The notes beneath the pieces are model-generated. The model worked only from the letters and a program-made list of their open reading frames with translations, made no database searches and was not told where the DNA came from. Made by a program: the position numbers and the translations under genes. Positions 1 through 10,100 of a stretch of 63,695 bases of DNA are shown here, in pieces. Each line of letters opens with the position of its first letter. Positions within the stretch are counted from its first letter, which is position 1. The stretch lies in the NCBI GenBank assembly GCA_000158655.1, contig EQ973339.1, positions 23,089-86,783 on the forward strand, read 5' to 3'. The stretch comes from [Clostridium] methylpentosum DSM 5476 (GTDB lineage: Bacteria; Bacillota; Clostridia; Oscillospirales; Ruminococcaceae).

Positions 1-708
1 CGTATAGATAGCCGGATTTCTTTTTTGGGGAATAGGGAGGGGAAAGGTGGCCCTTTATCAACAGCTTGAACTGTACTGGTAGATTCAAATCCACGGCACA
101 GCGGATTTTTTGCAACATCTGTGTGAACTGCGCCTTTCTGGCCTATTTGGCACACTGGACAGCATCGGTGGTTCAGATCAGGAAGAGGGGCAGATGGGCA
201 CAGCTCAGGCGGCAAACGATGGTGAACAGACCCGCGACCCATCGTTTGGGCAGGGGAGAGGGAACTGTTTGCTGGGTTGATACAAGACGCTTCAACCCAG
301 CCGCTGTCAGGATCTTTGGCTGAGTCTGTGCCGGACACTCTGTATTTCTCTGACCCGGGGAGGGGATTGACTGCACACACCGATTTGAGATCTGCCGCTC
401 CGCGCTGACCACAGGTTGTTCAAATTCTTTTGTCCCTGTTCATCTAATTGTGTCTAATGAAATACGTGTATAAACATACATTTCTGATGAATAAAAACAC
501 AGTTCAGTTCTGAATAATTTTGGTTTTTATTATGAATGGTATATTCGCTTTCCGTATAAATATAAGCTGTGTATTGAAGAAATAGTCAGTAGGTACAAGT
601 AACAAAATTGGGGTATTCTTTTTTAAAGGGGTTGGGAAATTTTTCACCCATTAGGAATTGTCCTTTTAAGCGTAATCTGGAGAATATACCCCCGTGCCGC
701 GAAACGCC
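1..708. other. No convincing gene at left edge
   Basis: No reading frame here has a credible ribosome binding site or a recognisable protein. The first ~415 bases are GC-richer and could be a decayed coding stretch (one frame reads ~50 codons without a stop before a TGA near 410). Bases 420-660 are AT-rich and non-coding in appearance. This is downstream of the minus-strand AraC gene. Confidence 0.5.
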
Positions 709-1698
709 CTACGCCTGTTCCTGGCAGAGCTTGCGGTACTGGCTGGGGGTGAGTCCGAACTTTTCTTTAAACAGCCTGGAGAAGTACTGGCTGTCCTGAA
801 AACCCGCCTCTTCTGCAACCTGTACCACGCTTGTGCCGGTGTTTTTGAGGATTTCCCGCGCGCGCTGGAGCTTTGCATTTTGCACCAGCTGGGTAAAGCT
901 CTGCCCGCAGTGCTGTTTGATCAAACGCGAAATATAGCCCGCTGAATAGGAGAATTTTTCCTCAAGCACCGCCAGGCTGACTGTCCTGCTGTTTTGGTTG
1001 ATATAGCTGATGATGTCGAGCAGGGGGGAGAGCTTGGTGTGCATGTCGGTGTGGATTTGGTTTTGCTCCGCGTAAATGCGGGCGAGCAGAGAGAACAGCA
1101 CAGCGAGGAGATGCTGCACCACGCTTGCGCTCCCCGTCGGTCCCCGGTCGGAAAACTCATAGATGAGATTGGTCACGATGTCATCCACCTGTTCGTTTTT
1201 GGGGGAGGGGAAATAGAGAAATTCCTGGCTGGTGTTGATCTGATACAGGTAGCTGACGATAAAGTTGCTCAGAAGCTTGTTGTCCGACAGGAGCAGCAGC
1301 ATCGATTCCTCAAACAGCGAGCGGCTGAGCATGATATTGAAGACGCAGTCCTCCTCCCGCAGGGTGTGGATGCTGTGCAGGACGTTGGGGTTCATGAGCA
1401 GCACATCGCCCTGGGACAAAATCACCTCCTGGTCGCGAAAATTGTTGACGCATCCGCCGCGGTAGACATACACCATCTCGTAATAGTCGTGGTTGTGGAA
1501 CAGCGGAGGGCGTTTTTGCTTCATCGGGGGCCCATGTAGAACAATTGAAATCCCGTTGATCACAGCGTTTTCCTCGTGTTCGATGGAAACGGTGAAAAAT
1601 CCGTACTTCTGGATTTGCTGAATGTATTTTTTGGAGGCAGTATGGCCCAAACGCACTGCTTTTTCCCGTTCAGACTCAATTAAATAGTCAATTTGCAT
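709..1698 (-). CDS. AraC-family transcriptional regulator with cupin sensor domain
   Basis: A 329-residue regulator. The N-terminal part (about residues 60-130) has the AraC cupin pattern, with HNHDYYEMVYVYRG followed by a loop ending in GDVLLMNPNVLHSI. The C-terminal ~100 residues form the paired AraC helix-turn-helix, with AGYISRLIKQHCGQSF and the family signature AEEAGFQDSQYFSRLFKEKF. The ATG is preceded by GGAGGGGG (1706-1713 on the other strand). AraC proteins of this type usually bind a sugar and activate nearby glycan-utilisation genes. It is transcribed divergently from the GH106-like glycosidase, so that gene is the most likely target; this is inference from position only. Confidence 0.93.
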   Translation of the reverse strand: MQIDYLIESEREKAVRLGHTASKKYIQQIQKYGFFTVSIEHEENAVINGISIVLHGPPMKQKRPPLFHNHDYYEMVYVYRGGCVNNFRDQEVILSQGDVLLMNPNVLHSIHTLREEDCVFNIMLSRSLFEESMLLLLSDNKLLSNFIVSYLYQINTSQEFLYFPSPKNEQVDDIVTNLIYEFSDRGPTGSASVVQHLLAVLFSLLARIYAEQNQIHTDMHTKLSPLLDIISYINQNSRTVSLAVLEEKFSYSAGYISRLIKQHCGQSFTQLVQNAKLQRAREILKNTGTSVVQVAEEAGFQDSQYFSRLFKEKFGLTPSQYRKLCQEQA

Positions 1699-2037
1699 AA
1701 AGATTCCCCCTCCGATTTGACAGATCGTACAGGATAGGTATTCTTACTCCCTGTTTTACGGCGATCCATTCTCTTGTTGAAAATTTGGCGCTTTGTTACA
1801 ATTAGTATAACACATGTGAGAGGAAAAAGGAAACCACCGACAAAATTTTTGGCGGCAGACAACCGATCACAGGTTGACTCTGTCCGGCGTTTTGCTGCGA
1901 CGGCCGGCCATTTTCCCGCTTCAAACGGGAAGGCTGGTCGGTTTCGTTGAGAAGGAAGAAAGACAAGCGCTTGGAACAGAGGAGTAGTTTTACCGGCCGG
2001 TCGAGTCCGGCCAAATGATCATAAGGAGGATGGAACC
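1699..2037. promoter_or_regulatory. Divergent control region araC / GH106
   Basis: This 339-bp region separates two divergent genes. A TATAAC/TATACT core lies near 1803-1810. The half near the glycosidase holds two GC-rich inverted repeats, around 1900-1943 (arms TTTTCCCG/CGGGAA flanked by GGCC/GGCT blocks) and 1994-2012 (GGCCGG/CCGGCC), which could fold in the leader RNA. AAGGAGG at 2023-2029 is the ribosome binding site of the glycosidase. No defined AraC operator could be assigned by eye. Confidence 0.5.
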
Positions 2038-5000
2038 ATGAAAAAGAGAGCAATGCGCTGTTTCGCCGTATTACTTTCAGCTGTGATGCTGTGTTCACAG
2101 GGGATTACAGGCATCGCCTCGCCGGTTGGCGAGGAAACAGAGGCGCTCACCCCGTTTGAACAGGCGTTTCTCAACCCAGACGACGACGCAAAGCCGTTTA
2201 TGCGCTGGTGGATTGCACCGGGGCGGATGAACGAAGCGGAAGTGCGGCGGGAAATCAAGGAATTCGCAGACGGCGGATATTCCGGCGTAGAGCTGCAGTG
2301 CCTCGAGCTCGCTAAGGACTGTGTCATCAACGATGAGACCTGGAATGAGACGATGAAATGGATTCTCAAGGCGGGCCGCGACTACGGCGTCCAAATTGAC
2401 TTTACGATCGGGCAGATGTGGCCGATCGCAACGCCCGCGATCACCGACATCGACGACACCCGCGCAGAGCAGCAGCTCTTTAACGCAAGCGCTGATTTCA
2501 CTGCTTCGCAGGATTCTATGACCTACACGGCGGATGCCTATCTGCTCCCCAGGCAGCTCGACGCCAACCGCGACTACGAATTCATCGCCGTCACAGCGGC
2601 GAAAAAGCTCGCCGACGGCAGCTACGACCCTGCAACAGCCGTCGACCTGCTGGATGAAAGCCAATCAGCTGCCTTTGATGAGGCGACCGGACAGATTTCC
2701 TGGACTGCGCCCTCGGAAGGGGACTGGACCGTCTTTTATTTCTACCGCCAGTCCGCCGGCCATATGGTGGGATTTGGCGTGGAGCAGTATGTCATTGACC
2801 ACATGAGCGAAGAGGCCACCCGCGCAGTCACCCAGAACTGGGAGGACGCGATGAACAGCGATCCGGAACTCAAACAGCTCTACGAAGAAAACGGCGGCAG
2901 CCTGTTCGGCGACTCGTTTGAGCTGCGCAGCAACCTGTGGACCCCCAATATGCTCGAGGAATTCAAAGCCCGCCGCGGCTATGACCTCACCCCCTATCTG
3001 CCCGCCATCAACAGCACTTTCAGCGAGATCGGCAGCCGTGTCCGCGACGATTTGTACACGACGATGACTGAGCTCCTGGCGGAAAACCACATGGGCGTGT
3101 TTAACGAATGGGCCGAGTCCCACAACATGACCCTGCGCTACCAGGCGTACAGCAGTGCGGGAAGCAGCGTGTTTGAGCTGACCTATCCGGCTATGAACAC
3201 CGACATTGTCGAAGTGGAATCCTACGCGATGAGCGGCACCAACCCCGACGCCTACCGCCAGCTCAGCGCTGTGCCCAACATGCGTGGGGACAAGATCTTT
3301 TCCGCAGAGGCGGCGGAGATCGGGAACGACTCCTGGCGCGAAACCTGGACCGACACCAAGCTGCAGAGTGGCAGTGACAGGCGCCACCTCGGGTTCTTCT
3401 ACTATGCCAACCGCCTATTTGCAGCAGGCGTCAACAAAATGGTCTTCCATGGCACTACCTACAAATTCACCGATACCGAGCACACCTATTTCCCCATCAG
3501 AGTCACCTGGCCGGGCTATTCGGCGATGTCCGCACTGAGCTACGGCAACGAGTGGGATGACAAGACCCCGATGTGGGAAAACGTAGACATCATGACCGAC
3601 GCCCTTTCCCGCACCCAGATGGTGCTCCAGCAGGGACAGGGAGATGTGGACCTCGCCATGTACCGCGCACTGTATGGCAAGGGCAACACACGCAACTCGA
3701 TCACCCCAGTGGAAGAGGCCGGCTACACCTACGACTACGTCACCCCAAGCATCCTCGAGATGGAGAACGCCGTTGTGGGAACACAGGACGGCAAAACGGT
3801 TCTCGCCGCGGATGGGCCCTCTTATAAGGCACTCGTAATCGAACCGCTCGCCGACGGAACCCCCTCTGAAATGCCGCTGGAGACTGCGGAGAAAATTCTT
3901 GCGGACGCCAAAGCCGGGCTCCCGGTTGTCATTGTCGGCGAGGCGCCCAGCAAAGTGAATTCCTATCCGGGCAGCGATGAGGCAGTCGGTTCGACCGACG
4001 TGCTCGAAGATGCGGATTCCAAGCTTGCAGAGTATATGACCGAACTCGCTGGGCTTGCCAACGTGAAAACAGTTGCAGACCGCTCCGAGCTTGTCACCGC
4101 GCTTTCGGAGCTGGGCATCTCCCCCGATGCGCAGCCGGAAACTTCCTCTCACGTTTACTTCAACCACCGCAGCACCGAAGATGCGGAGCTCTATTTTGTC
4201 TACAACGACGGTGCTGACACCAGCTCCCAGAGCCTGACCCTCAAAGGCACAGGCATCCCCTACCTGCTCGACCCGTGGAGCGGGGAAATCACCCCCATTG
4301 CCCAATACACATCCGGCAATGGCACCGTCACCATTGACATCGATCTGGAATCCCAGGACTCCATGCTCGTGGCCGTCGCAAAAGCGGGTTGGAGCAGCAA
4401 AACCCCCAGTGCTTCGGCCGAGCAGACAAACGCTGACGAAGCCGTTTATAACGAAGAGGCCTCTAGCCTGGCGCTTCGTTCCTCCCAGGGCGGGACACTC
4501 AGCGCCGTCCTCAACGATGGGACAACTGTCACTGTAAACGCGGAGGCCGCAGAGGCGCCGATCAACCTCACCGACTGGACCATGGTGCTCAATCAGTGGA
4601 CGCAGGGTGAAAACGTCCATGACACCAGAATTGTCCCCACCGATGCATATGATCTCTCGGAAACCGGGTTGGTGCCTTGGTATGAAATCGATCCGGACAA
4701 CCTGAAAAAGGTGGCGGGCGTCGCAGTTTACACCTCTTCGTTCGAGCTCGAAAAGGGCTGGGCGCAGGGACAGGGCGCTTACCTTGACTTTACCGACGTC
4801 TCAGATGTGGGCCGCCTGTTCGTCAACGGCACCGAGGTTCCGATGAACCAGCTCTCCCTGCGTGTGGACATCGGAAGCTATCTGACCGCGGGAACCAACA
4901 CCATTGAGGTCGAGGTTTCGAGCAACATGGCAAACGTCATGTTTGGAACTTCCTCCAACAACACCTATGCGTTTGGCATCATCGGCGACGTCACGCTCAC

Positions 5001-6009
5001 CCCCTACACCCAGACTGAAGTGGAGATTCCCCAGGCGGATACCTCCATTCTGGAGCGGGTTGTTCGCAATGCAAAAGAGCAGATTGACAGCGGTGTGGTT
5101 GCCACTCTGATCCCGTCGGTGCAGCAGAGCTTTAACGCTGCATACGAACATGCGGTGGACGTTCTTGAACACTCCAACAATCAATCGGAAATCGACGCGG
5201 CGTGGGTCGCTTTGATGACTGAAATCCATAAACTGGGCTTTGTGGCAGGGGATAAGACCCAATTGCAGCAGCTGTACGACGAGTGCGCTGCACTGGATTT
5301 AAGTCTTTATCAGGATGATGAGGCGATGGCAAACTTCCGCGCGGCAATGCAGTCGGCAAAAGCGGTTCTGGACGATCAGGACGCTTTGGTGCAGGAAGTG
5401 GACGATGCATATGACCTGCTGCTGACAGCTGTCAATTCCCTGGTGCTCAAAGCGGACAAGGAGCAGCTTAGAAACGCTGTACAAATTGCGTCGGGCTATG
5501 ACAAAGACGCCTACGTGCAGGGCAGCAGCTGGGATGCATTTGAGCAGGCGCTTGAAGCGGCAAATGCTGTCCTCGCGGATGACCGAGCAACAGCCGATCA
5601 GATTGAGGTCGCACTCAACCAGCTCATCGACGCGATGCTCAACCTCCGCCTGCGGGCCGACAAATCGCTGCTTGCAAAAATTGTGGCAGATGCAAAGGCG
5701 ATTGATTTGAGCCAGTACACCCCGGCAAGCGTGGCGGCCTTCCAGGAGGTAATGGCCCAGGCCGAGGCAATGCTTGACGACGAAACCTTGGGAGAGCAGG
5801 ACGAAGCAGCCATCAAGGCCATGGCAGCCAAGGTGGAAAACGCGGTTCAAAGCTTGGTTCAGACCGAATTGGCAGCCCCAGTACAGGGAGATGCCGGAGT
5901 CACAAGCAGCGGCAGCACCCCGAAAACCGGTGACAGCCTGCCAGCTGTCGGCATGACCGCACTGCTGCTCGCAGCGGCAGTACTCGGACTGCGCCGCAAA
6001 AAACGGTAA
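2038..6009 (+). CDS. Cell-wall-anchored GH106-like alpha-L-rhamnosidase with FIVAR repeats
   Basis: A 1323-residue exported enzyme. Signal peptide about 1-28. The catalytic region (about 45-830) has GH106 features: PFMRWWIAPG near 57, GDSFE near 290 followed by WTPNMLEEFKARRGYDL, and AGVNKMVFHG near 463. A jelly-roll sugar-binding domain of the type found in GH2/GH106 follows (about 845-990). Next come a linker with LMTEIHKLGFV near 1060, FIVAR-type three-helix repeats (about 1075-1285), and a sorting signal TPKTGD near 1293 with membrane helix and RRKKR tail. Family members release terminal L-rhamnose from plant or bacterial polysaccharides; the substrate here is unknown. ATG chosen for AAGGAGG seven bases upstream. 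The C-terminal cassette is shared with the GH95 protein at 23446. Confidence 0.85.
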   Translation: MKKRAMRCFAVLLSAVMLCSQGITGIASPVGEETEALTPFEQAFLNPDDDAKPFMRWWIAPGRMNEAEVRREIKEFADGGYSGVELQCLELAKDCVINDETWNETMKWILKAGRDYGVQIDFTIGQMWPIATPAITDIDDTRAEQQLFNASADFTASQDSMTYTADAYLLPRQLDANRDYEFIAVTAAKKLADGSYDPATAVDLLDESQSAAFDEATGQISWTAPSEGDWTVFYFYRQSAGHMVGFGVEQYVIDHMSEEATRAVTQNWEDAMNSDPELKQLYEENGGSLFGDSFELRSNLWTPNMLEEFKARRGYDLTPYLPAINSTFSEIGSRVRDDLYTTMTELLAENHMGVFNEWAESHNMTLRYQAYSSAGSSVFELTYPAMNTDIVEVESYAMSGTNPDAYRQLSAVPNMRGDKIFSAEAAEIGNDSWRETWTDTKLQSGSDRRHLGFFYYANRLFAAGVNKMVFHGTTYKFTDTEHTYFPIRVTWPGYSAMSALSYGNEWDDKTPMWENVDIMTDALSRTQMVLQQGQGDVDLAMYRALYGKGNTRNSITPVEEAGYTYDYVTPSILEMENAVVGTQDGKTVLAADGPSYKALVIEPLADGTPSEMPLETAEKILADAKAGLPVVIVGEAPSKVNSYPGSDEAVGSTDVLEDADSKLAEYMTELAGLANVKTVADRSELVTALSELGISPDAQPETSSHVYFNHRSTEDAELYFVYNDGADTSSQSLTLKGTGIPYLLDPWSGEITPIAQYTSGNGTVTIDIDLESQDSMLVAVAKAGWSSKTPSASAEQTNADEAVYNEEASSLALRSSQGGTLSAVLNDGTTVTVNAEAAEAPINLTDWTMVLNQWTQGENVHDTRIVPTDAYDLSETGLVPWYEIDPDNLKKVAGVAVYTSSFELEKGWAQGQGAYLDFTDVSDVGRLFVNGTEVPMNQLSLRVDIGSYLTAGTNTIEVEVSSNMANVMFGTSSNNTYAFGIIGDVTLTPYTQTEVEIPQADTSILERVVRNAKEQIDSGVVATLIPSVQQSFNAAYEHAVDVLEHSNNQSEIDAAWVALMTEIHKLGFVAGDKTQLQQLYDECAALDLSLYQDDEAMANFRAAMQSAKAVLDDQDALVQEVDDAYDLLLTAVNSLVLKADKEQLRNAVQIASGYDKDAYVQGSSWDAFEQALEAANAVLADDRATADQIEVALNQLIDAMLNLRLRADKSLLAKIVADAKAIDLSQYTPASVAAFQEVMAQAEAMLDDETLGEQDEAAIKAMAAKVENAVQSLVQTELAAPVQGDAGVTSSGSTPKTGDSLPAVGMTALLLAAAVLGLRRKKR

Positions 6010-6034
6010 GTAAACTTCCTTTCTCTCTTTTTAT

Positions 6035-6079
6035 AAAACACAAACAGCTCCGGCTTGCTGCCGGAGCTGTTTGTGTTTT
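6035..6079 (+). terminator. Rho-independent terminator after GH106 gene
   Basis: A perfect 19-bp stem (6035-6053 with 6061-6079) and a 7-base loop. A-rich and T-rich flanks make it usable in both directions. It begins 26 bases after the stop codon. Confidence 0.92.
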
Positions 6080-6580
6080 CTCGAGGAAGTGTTGAGGAGG
6101 AGCCGGTGGCAATTCTTTTTACAATCTAAAATCAGTCTACTCACTCGCAGCAGAAAGCTAAAGAGAATTGACGTGGTGATGAAGCTGCGACAAAATCCAG
6201 ATCAAATCAATAAAAATCAGAAGGAATGGGTGCGGCAGGGTATATAGTTGTCATCCAACTGAACGCAGGGATGGGCACACAGGATTCAGATCGCCGGGCA
6301 AAGCTCAGTGCAGGCAGTCCAGAGAGCTGGAACAGGTAGATCTGAAACTGGACAGCTGCGGACAGTCCGCAAGCGTGGCGCTCTCCGACATGTCCCTGTA
6401 TCGGCTGCAGTGATTAGAGATTTTTAAAATTTACTCCAATTACTGAAACACCGGCAGGCGGCTGCCCCCATTTTGTATTAGATCCATCTCTAATTTCTGT
6501 GATTTACTTGACGAATTCTATTTTTAAAAGGATGATCCAGTCAAAGCTTTGATGTTGTTTGGTGCTGATCGTCAGCTTTT
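6080..6580. other. Intergenic stretch with no intact gene
   Basis: No gene with start and ribosome binding site is visible. One plus-strand frame stays open from about 6183 to a TGA near 6413 but lacks a start and matches nothing I recognise. Given the relic just downstream it may be decayed coding sequence. Confidence 0.45.
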
Positions 6581-6794
6581 AAGGCTATTCTCAACACAGT
6601 GATCTAATACGCACAGAAGAATTCGCAAACGTCATTGCAGCGGTGCAGCAGTTGAGACCGAAGTCCAGGGCGACAGCAACCTGACCAGCGGGAAAGGCAG
6701 CGCCAAAACAGAGGAGCGCATCCCGCTGGGAGCAGCTGCTTCCCTGCCGATGCTGGCAGGAGTCGGATTCGCGCTTTGCCAAAAGAAAGGATAG
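6581..6794 (+). pseudogene. Relic of a third sortase-anchored surface protein C-terminus
   Basis: Pieces of the C-terminal cassette of the GH95 protein (23446) can be read in shifting frames. KAILNTVI then a stop and YAQ (from 6581) match KAILSTVLAYAEAQ. EEFANVIAAVQQ (from 6616) matches DEFANVIDSVQQ. After a frame change, VQGDSNLTSGKGSAKTEE and a hydrophobic tail ending QKKG (stop at 6792-6794) match TQGDAALTTGGGNAKTGE plus anchor. Most of the FIVAR part is deleted and the sorting motif has lost its glycine. It is clearly non-functional and shows that more than two such proteins once existed here. Confidence 0.8.
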
Positions 6795-7127
6795 ATGAAA
6801 TCACTGATGCAGGGATTCTATCGAGAGAATGTCCGCTGCAATCAGGCATAGGATGACAGGCGACACGGTCCACTGAACCGGCTGTGCGCACAAGCTCAAA
6901 ACCGATATTCTCAGATGTACTCAACGATCTGTTCATTGCATTTCTATTAAAAAATCGCATTTGCCTGTCATTTGACGCCGTAATTTGGTCGTTCAGGACA
7001 ATTCTATTGAAAAGAAAAGTATTGTTCCTTAAAATGTAAGTGAGAAATTGAAAAGCCTGATTGAAACAACAGCGTATTTTTGTGGTGCCGTTGTTTTGAT
7101 CAAACCTTGACAATAAGGAGGTAAAGT

Positions 7128-10100
7128 ATGAAACACAAGTGGAAAAAAAGAATTGCCTGCACCGTGCTGAGTTTGTGTATTCTACTTCCCAGTTCAATCA
7201 CAACATTAGCTGGAACAGTGACTCACAATGTCCCTGATCGCCGCGGTGCGATCACAAGCATCGTAACTGGAAATTGGGGCGCTTTGGGGATGGAGTATTT
7301 GGAGCGCGCCGTCATGTTCGGTGTGGGCCAGGCGGCCAGCCACACGGATGGGACCTTGTCCGACGTACTCAGCTTTACAAAGCGGATTTTAGGCAACCCG
7401 CAGAGCGCAGCTCTGGGGAAAATCACAGAGCTTTGTCAACAAATCAGTCAGCAGATTACCCAGCTGCAAGGGGAACTGTTCAGCACAACCGCCCAGTTGG
7501 AGGAGAATATCCAGAAGCTGCAAACTTCGGTGGACCGCAACAATTACGATGGATACCACAATCAACTGGTGAGCTTTTACAACAAATACCTCGGTGTCTA
7601 CAACGACTATGCATCCTTGACCAATGCGCTGAATACCTACGCCACCGAGCCCACCAGCGAGCATTTGGAGGCGCTGCGACTGGCCTATCAGACGATTGAA
7701 AACTTTTACAACACGACCTCTGACCCGCACACCGGAAAGGAGTTTAATTTCAACAGCGACCTGAATCAGTTTTTGCAGGTCATCAGCCCCTATCCGGCTA
7801 CCCAGGCGGTACACGCGGATTTGGAAGTCTCCGACCGCAGCGGCTGGGGAAATTCGACGGGTTCCACTACCTATCTGAACGCTTTGTACACTTATCTGAC
7901 CGACGGGTATGCGTTTGAGCACGATGTCTACACCAACATGACGGCCGGAATCAACGAGGCAACTGGTTATCTGAGCACCTACCTGTCCGCCTATCGGCTG
8001 TATGTGGAGTTCGGCGCGGCGCAAATCAATTCCGATCCCTCGTTGAGCGAGGCGGAGAAGCAGAATCAGATCAGTTCGCTGTGGAATGATTTTTCCAACG
8101 CCTCTTACCGCGGAATGCGCGGAATTGAGCAGATGATGAGCCTGTACCACAAGGATCTCTCCGCTTATATGCGTCCGTATGACTTTGAATATACCCTCAA
8201 AATGAACTATACCTCCCAAAAAAATTACAGCGTAAAAATGCTGAATGCCGATGATCGGTGGGTAACCTGCAACTACACGTTTAGTGCCAAAAAAACAAAA
8301 GAATCCTACCAGGCGTATCAGGTCAAACCCATCGGCAGTTCCACTGCTTACACCATTTTAAAGGGGGACAGCGATTCCGATTCAAGCAAAAACAACGCGC
8401 CCTTCCACAATGGGGATTTTGTCTCGGTCGCGGTGGATGCGACATGGCATGATTACCGCATCTTAAATTTGGATTTTGAAAATTTGAAGGACAGCCATTC
8501 TCCAAGCTGGTACCATATGCCAAAGGATGCAAGTGAAATTCAAAGCCTGTTGAATACCAAACCCTATAGCTCTTCCAACGGGCATCTGGTATCCTTCCTG
8601 AAATCGCAGGGACTGACAAACCTCCCCGATATTGCGGAGCGTTCTACCGGCTCGTACGATCACAACACGCTCAAAACCGGAAATTTCATGCTGATGAACA
8701 ACATGGAGTGGGACCCCAGAATGGATATCTCAGGGGGGAAAAACGGCGATGCCGACACGACATGGCTGAATGTAACCCAACCGGTTTACGCGAACAATCT
8801 GAAGCAGAGTCAGGTGACCATTGATGTAGAAGATGATATTTACGACCACAGCGATGTGGCAAACAAAGAACCATTGGTGGTTTTAACCGGAAATCCAAGA
8901 ATCAGCCTGTATTACAACTACACTGGCAACGGCTCCATGTCGGTCTATTCAGCGGACGAAGAGGGAAAACCGGTGGGCAATGCCTACAATGGGGCACGGG
9001 AAGTGGTGAGCAGTGGACAGCCTCTGGTTGCAAAGATCAAGCCGGAAGAGGGAAAAACGCTGAAATCATTGACACTGTCTGCGAATAATGGCGCATACAA
9101 AATCGACCTGATCGGAAACACGCTGATAACCGACAATGCGCAGGCTACCTCTGCCGAATCTATCCTCTCCTATCTCGAGCAGGATGATGAGGGGAATTAT
9201 CTGGTCAATTTCTCCTGTCCCTATCAGGATGCGACAATCTCGGCAGAATTTGCAGAACCAGCCGCGGAATACACTGTTCACGCCGTCAATCTGGAAAAAA
9301 GCTCGGACGGAGAGACACAGTTTTCCGGTAACAACGGGTTGTTGAGCCGTGATTTTCAGGCAGGGGAACCGGTCGAACTCAATGTGCGCCCCTACCAGGG
9401 AAAACTAGTCGATACCGTCACGGTGACAACGCAGGATGGCCAATCGGTATCGCTGCTTGACACCACCTCGGATGAGTTGCGGCTCACCCCCACGTCAAAG
9501 ACCTATCAGTTTAACATGCCGAGCCAGGACGTCACCGTCCAGGTAACCTATCGGGATGGGTACATCGTTTCTTTGGGAAACTCCGCCAACGGATCGCTGC
9601 AGTTTACAAACATCGGCTGTGCGAACTCGGAGTGGCTGCACTATCCAATTACCTTTGCACCCGGCGATACAGTCTGGATTGAGTCCACGCCCAACAGCGG
9701 TTATTTTGTCTCCAACTACACGGTGGTTGGCAATCAAAGCTATGACAGGATCCCTTCCATCCCCGGTAAAAACAGCATCCGATTTGAAATGCCGCAGGAA
9801 GATGTTTCGGTTTCTGCGGAGTATTCGGCAATCACGCCGGGCAGCCACACGGTACTACTGCAGTCTTCAGGAAATGGAGTTTTGAAATTTGCAGTCGATG
9901 GAATGCAGTTAAATAGCTCGGAACACATCTTCCAGCCTGGGGAAACTGTCAGTTTTACCGCGCAGCCGGGTGAAAACGCTGAGATAGAATCCATTTCCGT
10001 GCAGGAATACAGCGGAAAAGAGCTCGACGTCACCCAGGACGGGGAAAAATACTCCTTTGTCATGGGAGAAAACAATGTCACTATCTCTGTGAAGTTCACG

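Noticed and set aside
2665-4620. Minus-strand frames of 240 and 401 codons opposite the GH106-like gene
   Set aside because: No start signals or motifs; opposite strand is a clear exported enzyme.
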